IMG/VR virus record: IMGVR_UViG_3300044995_000235
Location: 1-21,261 of that record
Source of the DNA: a virus
Direction: 5' to 3' (one strand)
Length of the DNA: 21,261 nucleotides
Shown: positions 15,244 to 21,132 of the stretch, piece after piece
Layout of the letters: every line of letters starts with the position of its first letter
Position numbering within the stretch: position 1 is the stretch's first letter
Program-made: the position numbers and the translations under genes
Notes under the pieces: generated by a model
What the model was told of the DNA's origin: nothing
Databases searched by the model: none
Seen by the model: only the letters and a program-made list of their open reading frames with translations

Positions 15244-16023
15244 ATGAGCGAAACGACACTTTCCGAAGCCGAGCTCTACGCTTTCGAGAGCGACAGCGCG
15301 CAGTTTCATCTGACGCCGCACGAATTCGACGTCGATCTGGATGGCACCCTCTACAAGAGCCTGCCTCTCGAGCGCAACGCGCTGGCGCTGGGTGCCGAGG
15401 CAGCCAAGTCGGCGCTGGAACTGCGGCTGCCACCCGACCACGCCTTGGTGCGCCATCTGTTGCAGGCGGCCATCACCGGCGAGGCCACCGCGGTGCGGTT
15501 GATCACGGCGCGCATCCACACCAGCGGCATCGCCCTTACCGTGCGCTGGATGGGCCGGGTGCTGGGCGTGGAGGTCAGCGACGATCAGGCCCGCATCCGC
15601 TGCGAGTCGGCGCAGGTGAGTCTCAAACGCATTGGCCTGCGACGGCTCTACAGCCGCGCCTGCTCGCACGTGCTGTATTCGGCGGCCTGCGGGGCGACAC
15701 CGATTTCTGCGAGTGCCGTGGTCAGCGGCGTCGATGGCCGCCGCGTCCAACTCGAAGGCGGCACACCTGCCGCCGTGTTCGGAATGCTCGCCGGCGGCTG
15801 GCTGCAGATGCCGGACGGTGCCCGCCACATGATCGTTGCCGACGACAGTGGCAACGTCGAATTGCTCTACCCGGTGGCCCTCGAGGCCGGCACCGAGATC
15901 GTGCTCGTGGCTGGCTGCGACCACACCACGGCCACCTGCCAGGCGCGTTTCAACAACCTCGCCAACTACGGCGGCTTCCCCGCCATCCCGAGCAAGAACC
16001 CGTTTGCGACGGGCGTGTTCTGA
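15244..16023 (+). CDS. Baseplate hub protein, phage BR0599/gpL-like with conserved cysteines
   Basis: 259 residues, starting two bases after the previous stop. It resembles the BR0599/DUF2163 family of phage tail proteins. The N-terminal half is beta-rich (LYAFESDSAQFHLTPHEFDVDLDGTLYKSLPLER). The C-terminal half has cysteines at 120, 140, 149, 225 and 232, within SRACSHVLYSAACGA and GCDHTTATCQARFNNLANYGGFPAIPSKNPF. The position matches lambda gpL, whose relatives are known to hold an iron-sulfur cluster through C-terminal cysteines. A similar metal site here is a reasonable inference but not shown. It would connect the distal tail ring to the tip attachment protein. Confidence 0.85.
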   Translation: MSETTLSEAELYAFESDSAQFHLTPHEFDVDLDGTLYKSLPLERNALALGAEAAKSALELRLPPDHALVRHLLQAAITGEATAVRLITARIHTSGIALTVRWMGRVLGVEVSDDQARIRCESAQVSLKRIGLRRLYSRACSHVLYSAACGATPISASAVVSGVDGRRVQLEGGTPAAVFGMLAGGWLQMPDGARHMIVADDSGNVELLYPVALEAGTEIVLVAGCDHTTATCQARFNNLANYGGFPAIPSKNPFATGVF

Positions 16024-16041
16024 CCCCTGAGAAGCATCGCC

Positions 16042-16269
16042 ATGTGGTACCTCGTCGTCATCGTGGTGGCGGCGCTGGTCTCGGTCGCGCTCGCCCCGAA
16101 ACCACCCGAACCCAAGCCGGCATCGCTCTCCGACGTCGATGCCCCCACCGCAGAAGAAGGCCGGCCCATTCCCGTCGTCTTCGGCTCTGTGCTCATCCGG
16201 GGCGCCAACGTCGTCTGGTACGGCGACCTGGAAGCCGAGCCGATCAAGAAGAAAGGCGGCAAGAAATGA
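16042..16269 (+). CDS. Small membrane-anchored tail-locus protein (75 aa)
   Basis: ATG 16042 is preceded by GAGAAG. Residues 2-18 (WYLVVIVVAALVSVALA) form one hydrophobic segment, a signal anchor or transmembrane helix. A Pro-rich linker (PKPPEPKPAS) follows, then PTAEEGRPIPVVFGSVLIRGANVVWYGDL and a Lys-rich end (IKKKGGKK). The 'EGRPIPVVFG...I..PNVVWYGD' part is seen in small proteins that precede gpJ-like genes in other phages, and it resembles the start of gpI/gpJ-type tip proteins. The gene occupies part of the position of lambda K/I. Function unknown. Confidence 0.75.
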   Translation: MWYLVVIVVAALVSVALAPKPPEPKPASLSDVDAPTAEEGRPIPVVFGSVLIRGANVVWYGDLEAEPIKKKGGKK

Positions 16270-16481
16270 CCGAGCCCCTGACCATCACCATCGACCATGT
16301 GCGCGCCGCCGGCCTGTGCGTGCCCGGCACCCGGACCTGGTTCGCGCGCCAGGGCCTGGACTTCCGGGCCTTTCTGCGCGAGGGCATCGCTGCGGAGATG
16401 CTGCTGGCCACGGGCGATGCGATGGCGCGGCGGGTGGTCGAGCACGCCCGGCAGCAAGCGAAGCAAGAGGAGCGTGCCTGA
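16266..16481 (+). CDS. Small conserved phage protein (71 aa), unknown function
   Basis: Linked by ATGA overlap to the gene before and TGATG to the tip gene after, so it is translated as part of a coupled trio. The protein (MTEPLTITIDHVRAAGLCVPGTRTWFARQGLDFRAF...) fits a recurrent short phage protein in which a helix, a Cys/Gly turn and 'R.WF.R.GLD...FLR.GI' are conserved. The C-terminus is helical and basic/glutamine-rich. It may assist tip assembly, judging only by its place. No catalytic motif is visible. Confidence 0.7.
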   Translation: MTEPLTITIDHVRAAGLCVPGTRTWFARQGLDFRAFLREGIAAEMLLATGDAMARRVVEHARQQAKQEERA

Positions 16482-18754
16482 TGGGCGGCCGCAGCAAATC
16501 GCAGACCGTCGGCTACCGCTACCGCATCGGGATGCACCTGGTGCTGTGCCAGGGGCCGGTGGACGTGGTGCAGGAAATCCAGATCGGCGAGCGCACCGCC
16601 TGGGGAGACGCCAGCCGCGCGCCGCTGCCGGCCGGCCACGGGCTCGGGCGCCTGTCGATCGACAAGCCGACGCTCTTTGGCGGCGACGAGCGCGAAGGCG
16701 GCGTGGTCGGCGAGATCGACGTGATGGGCGGCGAGGCCACCCAGGGCCGCAACGACTACCTGATGAGCCGCCTGGGCGCGGCCATCCCGGCCTTCCGTGG
16801 CGTACTGTCCTTGGTGGCGCGCAAGATCCTGTTCGCCGCCAACAACCCCTACCTCAAGCCTTGGGCAGTGCGGGTGCGGCGCTTCATGGAAGGCTGGCAC
16901 GGCGAGCCCTGGATGCAATGGGAAGCCGAAGTGCGAAGCTGGGATGCCGATACCGGGTCCTACGTGACCGTCGGCATGAACCCGGCGCACATCCTGGTGC
17001 AGTGCCTGACCGACCCGCACTGGGGCATGGGCTATCCAGCGAGCGCCATCGGATCGAGCTTTTGGAGCGCGGCCTGGGCCCTGTCCAGCGAAGGTTTTGG
17101 GCTGAACCTGCTGTGGACCCGCCAGCAGCCGATCGAAGCCTTCATCGCCCAGGTGCTCGACCACATCGGCGGCGTCCTCTACCTCGACCCCGAAACGGGC
17201 CTCTTCGAGCTGAAACTGCTGCGCGACGATTACTGGATCGACGGGCTGCCCGTGCTCGGGCCTGATGAGATCGTGCGCATGGAGCGCTTCGAGCGCGCCC
17301 AGTGGGGGGAACTCCCCAACGAGATCACCGTGGTCTACACCGACTGGGCCACGGGCAAGGAGGCCACCGTCTCGGTGCAAAACCTCGCGGCCATCCAGCT
17401 GCAAGGCGGCGTGATCAACCAGCGGCGCGACTATCCGGGCGTGAACCACGGGCCGCTGGCCGCCAGGCTCGCCTTGCGCGACCTGCGCGCGCTGGGCTCG
17501 CCGCTGGCGCGCATGACGCTCACCATCGCCCCCGCTGCTCTGGCGCGCCCGCCCCTGCCGGGCGATGTGTTCCGGCTCCACTGGCCGCGTCTCGGCATCG
17601 AGCGCATGGTCGCGCGCGTCACCGGCATCGACACCGGCGCACTGGGCGCGGCCGAGTGGCGCATCGAGGCGGTGGAGGACGTCTTCAGCATGGGCGACAC
17701 CGTGCTCTCGCCCCCGCCGCCGCCCATCGAGGAGCCGCCGCTTGCGCCCCTGCCGCCGGCGCTGGTGCTGGCGGTCGAAGTGCCGTACTGGGAACTCGCG
17801 CGGCGCCTGAGTCGGGCCGATCTCGACTACCTCACCGACACCGACACCTACGTCGGGGCGCTGACGGCAGCCGGCGGGCAAGGGCAGCTGAACTGGCAGT
17901 TGGCCACCGGCGCCTCTAGCGCCAGCCTGGAGGCCGTGGCCAGCGAAGACTACGCGCCCTTGCTGCGGCTCGACGCCGCCTTGCCAGCGAGTGAGGCCGA
18001 TGCGCTCGCGGTGCCGGTGACGGCGCTGGCAAGCCCCGAGCGGCTCGCGGTGGGTGATTACGCCTACCTGGTCGATGCGGCGGGCCAGATCCGCGAGGCG
18101 GTGGCCATCCTCGCCTTCGACACCGGCGCGGGCACAGTGAATCTCGCTCGCGGCGTGCTCGATACCACGCCCAAAGCGCACGCTGCTGGCACCCGGCTGA
18201 TTGGGGTCGGCGAGTGGCTGGCCGCAGAGACCATCGAGCGCGCCCCGGGCGAGTCGGTGTTCGTCGCTGCCCTCCCGCGCACATCGACCGAGCAGGGCGC
18301 AGCCGTGCTCGCCGCCAACGGCCAGCCGCTGCTGCTCAGCGGCCGGCAGGCGCGGCCTTATCCGCCGGGGCGCGTCCGCATCAACGGCCAGCGCGAGCCC
18401 GCCGTCGTGGCCGGCGACCTGATCCTGACCTGGGCACACCGCGACCGCACCCAGCAGACCGCCTACCTCGTGAAGCAAGACGAGGGCGACATCGGCCCCG
18501 AGTCAGGCACCACCTACACCGTGCGCATCCGCGACCGCGACGGCGTGCTGGTGCGCACCGGATCCGGCCTTACTGGCAACGGCTGGACTTGGGATATGGC
18601 GAGCGCCGCCGCGGACGCCGGCGCGGCAGGTGATCGCATCACCGTCGAGATCGAAGCCGAGCGCGACGGGCTCACGAGCTGGCAGGCGCAGGCCGTAGCC
18701 GTCGAGCGCGCCGGCTACGGCCTGCGCTGGGGCCAGTACTGGGGTGGGGTGTGA
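16481..18754 (+). CDS. Tail tip attachment / host specificity protein (gpJ-like)
   Basis: 757 residues from ATG 16481. The N-terminal 400 residues resemble the central tail hub and tip proteins of siphophages and gene transfer agents. Visible blocks are MHLVLCQGPVDVVQEIQIGERTAW, the MSRLGAAIPAFRGVLSLVARKILF block, NPAHILVQCLTDPHWGMGYP and LDHIGGVLYLDPETGLFELKLLRDDY. A Pro-rich hinge (SPPPPPIEEPPLAPLPP, about 408-425) separates this from a C-terminal half with fibronectin-like strands (VVAGDLILTWAHRDRTQQTAYLVKQDEG, YTVRIRDRDGVLVR). In lambda the C-terminal part of gpJ contacts the receptor. Receptor binding is likely here, with identity unknown. Assignment of the N-terminal part is firm. Confidence 0.9.
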   Translation: MGGRSKSQTVGYRYRIGMHLVLCQGPVDVVQEIQIGERTAWGDASRAPLPAGHGLGRLSIDKPTLFGGDEREGGVVGEIDVMGGEATQGRNDYLMSRLGAAIPAFRGVLSLVARKILFAANNPYLKPWAVRVRRFMEGWHGEPWMQWEAEVRSWDADTGSYVTVGMNPAHILVQCLTDPHWGMGYPASAIGSSFWSAAWALSSEGFGLNLLWTRQQPIEAFIAQVLDHIGGVLYLDPETGLFELKLLRDDYWIDGLPVLGPDEIVRMERFERAQWGELPNEITVVYTDWATGKEATVSVQNLAAIQLQGGVINQRRDYPGVNHGPLAARLALRDLRALGSPLARMTLTIAPAALARPPLPGDVFRLHWPRLGIERMVARVTGIDTGALGAAEWRIEAVEDVFSMGDTVLSPPPPPIEEPPLAPLPPALVLAVEVPYWELARRLSRADLDYLTDTDTYVGALTAAGGQGQLNWQLATGASSASLEAVASEDYAPLLRLDAALPASEADALAVPVTALASPERLAVGDYAYLVDAAGQIREAVAILAFDTGAGTVNLARGVLDTTPKAHAAGTRLIGVGEWLAAETIERAPGESVFVAALPRTSTEQGAAVLAANGQPLLLSGRQARPYPPGRVRINGQREPAVVAGDLILTWAHRDRTQQTAYLVKQDEGDIGPESGTTYTVRIRDRDGVLVRTGSGLTGNGWTWDMASAAADAGAAGDRITVEIEAERDGLTSWQAQAVAVERAGYGLRWGQYWGGV

Positions 18755-19386
18755 TGGAATCGATCATCGACATGAGTGAGCGGCCGCGCATCGACGTGCA
18801 CCTGCTCACGCTCGACGAGCCGGCCGAATGGCGCGAGGCCTGCATCGCAAGCCTCGAAGGCGCGCCGATCCGGCTGCACGTGCTGCCGGGCCTTCCCGGC
18901 CGGATCGGCCAGGCGCGCGCGGCGGGCTACACGCAGGGCAGCTTGCCGCTGGCGTCCTTCGTCGATCCCGATGATCTCTATGAAGCCAGCGCCTTCGCGC
19001 CGCTGGCCGATGCGCTCGAGGCTTGCCCGCAGGCGGTGCTGGCTTACACCGACGAGGCGCTGATGGACGAAGCCGGGCGCCCTCTGGGGCTGCGGCGCCT
19101 CGCCTACAGCGCCTTCCAGCACGCCCACTCGGCCAGCCATGTGCACGGCCTGATCGTGATGCGCCGCGCCGCGGTCGAGGCCGTGCTTGCGGCCACCACC
19201 GACATCCACCCCCTGGCCGACTGGCTGCTGACCCGGCTGGTCGCCCAGCGCGGCGCGGTGCTGCACCTGCCCATCGTCGGGCGGCACTGGCGTCAACACC
19301 CACGGCGAGTCCATCGCACCGCAGACCCGGCTGTCGCGCGGCGCATCCGGCACACGATCGACCAAGCCATGAATCCCTGGAGATAG
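18754..19386 (+). CDS. Glycosyltransferase-like (GT-A fold, GT2-type) phage protein, 210 aa
   Basis: Start chosen at ATG 18754 (TGATG overlap); GTG 18751 and ATG 18772 are alternatives. The pattern IGQARAAGYTQGSLPLASFVDPDDLYEASAF (about 51-81) matches the GT2 core 'ARN.G...A.G.yI.FlD.DD.y', with the D-x-D-type metal motif at Asp71-Pro-Asp73-Asp74. A later segment (VHGLIVMRRAAVEAVLAATTDIHPLADWLLTRLVAQ) fits the second half of such folds. It lies between the tip gene and a fibre gene. It may modify virion or host sugars, or may be a non-catalytic binding domain. At 210 residues it is short but could be a complete single domain. Function is inferred from motifs. Confidence 0.65.
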   Translation: MESIIDMSERPRIDVHLLTLDEPAEWREACIASLEGAPIRLHVLPGLPGRIGQARAAGYTQGSLPLASFVDPDDLYEASAFAPLADALEACPQAVLAYTDEALMDEAGRPLGLRRLAYSAFQHAHSASHVHGLIVMRRAAVEAVLAATTDIHPLADWLLTRLVAQRGAVLHLPIVGRHWRQHPRRVHRTADPAVARRIRHTIDQAMNPWR

Positions 19387-19389
19387 ACC

Positions 19390-19740
19390 ATGCCATCGAC
19401 CGACCCGAACCTGGGCCTCGCCTACGGCTGGACGCTGGGCGAATCCGGCTGGCACACGCAGATGGACGCGAACCTCAAGCGCCTGGGCGCCATCGTCGGC
19501 CTGTCCGTCAAAGACCGCGACCTCACCGCGCCACCGGCGAGTCCCGTCAACGGCGACCGCTACATCATCCCGGCCGGTGCCACCGGCGCCTGGGCTGGCA
19601 AGGCGAGCCAGATTGCCGTGCGCATCGCCGGCGTCTGGGAGTACCACGCGCCCCAGGTCGGGTGGCTCGTCTACATCGAGGACGAGGCCAAGCTCGCCGT
19701 CTTCAAGCCCGGCGGCTGGAGCGCGGGTATCGCCGTCTGA
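19390..19740 (+). CDS. DUF2793-type tail fibre protein, 116 aa
   Basis: ATG 19390 with GGAG just upstream, three bases after the previous stop. The sequence pattern is that of the DUF2793 phage family: LGLAYGWTLGESGWHTQMDANLKRLGA, SVKDRDLTAPPASPVNGDRYIIPAGATGAWAGKASQIAV, VWEYHAPQVGWLVYIEDEAKLAVFK. In longer homologues this domain is followed by further fibre modules; here it stands alone. It probably decorates the tail tip. A strong terminator-like hairpin follows the stop, marking the end of the tail operon. Confidence 0.85.
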   Translation: MPSTDPNLGLAYGWTLGESGWHTQMDANLKRLGAIVGLSVKDRDLTAPPASPVNGDRYIIPAGATGAWAGKASQIAVRIAGVWEYHAPQVGWLVYIEDEAKLAVFKPGGWSAGIAV

Positions 19741-19764
19741 TCGCTATCCCGCCGCAACCCACTG

Positions 19765-19806
19765 AACCCGCCTTGGTGCGACGCGCATCAGGCGGGTTTC
19801 GCTTTT
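19765..19806 (+). terminator. Intrinsic terminator after the tail operon
   Basis: A 9-bp outer stem has AACCCGCCT at 19765-19773 and its complement at 19790-19798. An inner 6-bp stem closes over loop ACG (19775-19789), and the hairpin is followed by TTTCGCTTTT. This is the best terminator in the window. It separates the tail genes from the lysis cassette, so lysis genes need read-through, antitermination or their own promoter; no clear promoter is visible downstream. Confidence 0.75.
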
Positions 19807-19866
19807 GGCTTCGGCATCACGTGGCTGCGCCACATGAGCCTACGCCGCAACTTCGTTGTTTGGAGA
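19805..19866 (+). repeat. Structured repeat element, copy C (upstream of lysis cassette)
   Basis: Shortest copy: TTGGCTTCGGC (19805-19815), a 5-bp stem GTGGC/GCCAC with loop TGC (19821-19833), ATGAGCCTACGCCGCAAC (19834-19851). A CAAC/GTTG hairpin with loop TTC follows (19848-19858), then TTTGGAGACC containing the ribosome binding site for ATG 19873. It follows the terminator directly. The order of parts is the same as in copies A and B, and the outer GGCT/AGCC pairing is kept. Confidence 0.75.
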
Positions 19867-19872
19867 CCTGCC

Positions 19873-20175
19873 ATGACCGAACCGAACCAACCGCCTGCGC
19901 TCGTGGAGAACATGCTCCTCTTGCGCCGCGAGGACTTCGACGAGCTGCTCGACCGCGCCGCCGAGCGGGGTGCTGAGCGAATCCTTGCGCACCTGGGCCT
20001 CGAAAACGGCCGTGCCGCCAAGGACATCCGCGAGCTGCGCGACCTGCTCGATGCATGGCGCGATGCGCGCCGCACCGCCTGGCAGACCGCCGTCAAGGTC
20101 ATCACGACCGGCATCCTGGCCGCGCTGCTGGTGGGCGCCGCCATCAAGTTGAAGCTCATGGGAGGCAGCCAATGA
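19873..20175 (+). CDS. Small membrane protein of lysis cassette (DUF6127-like), 100 aa
   Basis: ATG 19873 with GGAGA (19862-19866). An in-frame ATG at 19834 would add 13 residues but lies in the repeat and lacks a ribosome binding site. The protein has an amphipathic helical N-terminal two thirds (DFDELLDRAAERGAERILAHLGLENGRAAKDIRELRDLLDAWRDARRTAW). One transmembrane segment follows at about 74-93 (KVITTGILAALLVGAAIKLK), with a short tail. This matches a family found next to holins in phage and gene-transfer-agent-like clusters. It may regulate or assist the holin. Its stop overlaps the holin start (ATGA). Confidence 0.75.
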   Translation: MTEPNQPPALVENMLLLRREDFDELLDRAAERGAERILAHLGLENGRAAKDIRELRDLLDAWRDARRTAWQTAVKVITTGILAALLVGAAIKLKLMGGSQ

Positions 20176-20648
20176 TCGAGACCTTGCTCGGTGGGCTCCT
20201 CGGCGGGGCCTTCCGTCTGGCACCCGAGATCCTGAAGTGGCTGGACCGCAAAGGCGAGCGCAGCCACGAGCTGGCGATGCAGGACAAGGCGTTGGAATTC
20301 GAGAAGCTGCGCGGCGCCCAGCGCATGGCCGAGATCGGCGCGGGAGCGGACGCAGCATGGAACACCGGGGCCATCGAGGCCTTGCGGGAGGCGGTCGCCG
20401 CCCAAGGCCAGCGGTCCCGCGTTCGCTGGGCCGATGCGCTCTCAAGCAGCGTCCGCCCGGTGATCACCTACTGGTTCATGGCCCTGTACTGCGCCGCCAA
20501 GACCGCAGCGTTCGTGGGCGCGATCAACGGCGACAGCGACTGGGGCGCCGCGGTCCTCCACGCGTGGACCGACGCCGATCAGGCGCTGTGGGCCGGGGTG
20601 TTGAACTTCTGGTTTTTGGGTAGGGTGTTTGATCGGGTGCGGCCGTGA
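20172..20648 (+). CDS. Holin, GTA-type three-transmembrane family
   Basis: 158 residues, ATGA overlap with the gene before, and GTGA overlap with the endolysin after. Typical family features are an N-terminal glycine-rich helix (MIETLLGGLLGGAFRLAPEILKWLDRKGERSHELAMQDKALEFEKLRGAQRMAEI), then RWADALSSSVRPVITYWFMALYCAAKTAAF (about 86-114), and finally DADQALWAGVLNFWFLGRVFDR. These correspond to the GTA_holin_3TM pattern. It would form the membrane lesion that lets the endolysin reach peptidoglycan. The endolysin has no signal sequence, which makes a canonical holin necessary. Confidence 0.88.
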   Translation: MIETLLGGLLGGAFRLAPEILKWLDRKGERSHELAMQDKALEFEKLRGAQRMAEIGAGADAAWNTGAIEALREAVAAQGQRSRVRWADALSSSVRPVITYWFMALYCAAKTAAFVGAINGDSDWGAAVLHAWTDADQALWAGVLNFWFLGRVFDRVRP

Positions 20649-21112
20649 TTGAGGTACCAAAAGCGGCTATTGAGCTGGCCAAGCGCTTTGAGGGATTCGA
20701 GCGCAAGGTCAAGCGCGGAGTGGAGACCGCTGCCGTTCCCTACATCTGCCCGGCAGGGTTCTGGACGATTGGGTACGGCCATCTCTGCGATCCAAAGCAT
20801 CCCCCGATCACGGAGGCTGAAGCCGAGGTCTATCTGGTCCGCGACCTCCAATCGGCACTCGCCGCCACGCTGCGCTACTGCCCGGTGCTGGCCACCGAAC
20901 CCGAGAGCAGGCTCGCCGCCATCGTGGACTTCACGTTCAACCTCGGCGCGGGGCGGCTGCAGACGTCGACGCTACGGAGGCGAGTCAATCAGCGCGACTG
21001 GCCCAGCGCCGCAACCGAGCTGCGGCGCTGGGTCTTTGGCGGTGGCAAGGTGCTGCCGGGGCTTGTCACGCGGCGGGAGGCCGAGGCGACTTGCCTGCTC
21101 CGCGCCGCCTGA
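20645..21112 (+). CDS. Endolysin, GH24 lysozyme family
   Basis: 155 residues starting at GTG 20645, which overlaps the holin stop. The lysozyme core is clear: LAKRFEGF with the catalytic Glu16, then YICPAGFWTIGYGH with Cys35 and Thr41. In T4 lysozyme the three catalytic positions are Glu, Asp, Thr with spacings 8 and 5; here the middle residue is Cys. The Cys-Thr spacing of 5 is kept, and about ten extra residues separate Glu from Cys. Later blocks (ITEAEAEVYLVRDLQSALAATLRYC, AIVDFTFNLGAGRLQTSTLRR, VLPGLVTRREAEATCLL) are typical. No signal anchor is visible. It cleaves the glycan strands of peptidoglycan at the end of infection. Confidence 0.93.
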   Translation: MIEVPKAAIELAKRFEGFERKVKRGVETAAVPYICPAGFWTIGYGHLCDPKHPPITEAEAEVYLVRDLQSALAATLRYCPVLATEPESRLAAIVDFTFNLGAGRLQTSTLRRRVNQRDWPSAATELRRWVFGGGKVLPGLVTRREAEATCLLRAA

Positions 21113-21119
21113 TAGGCCG

Positions 21120-21132
21120 GATCGACTCGATC
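21120..21132. other. 13-bp perfect dyad at the phage/neighbour gene junction
   Basis: GATCGA and TCGATC flank a central C. The dyad lies eight bases after the endolysin stop and overlaps the stop codon of the opposing gene. It could be incidental, a small bidirectional termination hairpin, or part of an attachment core. Nothing further supports one of these. Confidence 0.3.

Noticed and set aside
16244-18478. 744-codon open frame on the minus strand
   Set aside because: Shadow of the gpJ-like gene; its translation has no recognisable domain and is biased in His, Gly and Arg.
19834-19872. Lysis-cassette membrane protein starting at ATG 19834
   Set aside because: The ATG is inside repeat copy C next to a hairpin and has no Shine-Dalgarno, while ATG 19873 has GGAGA at the right distance.
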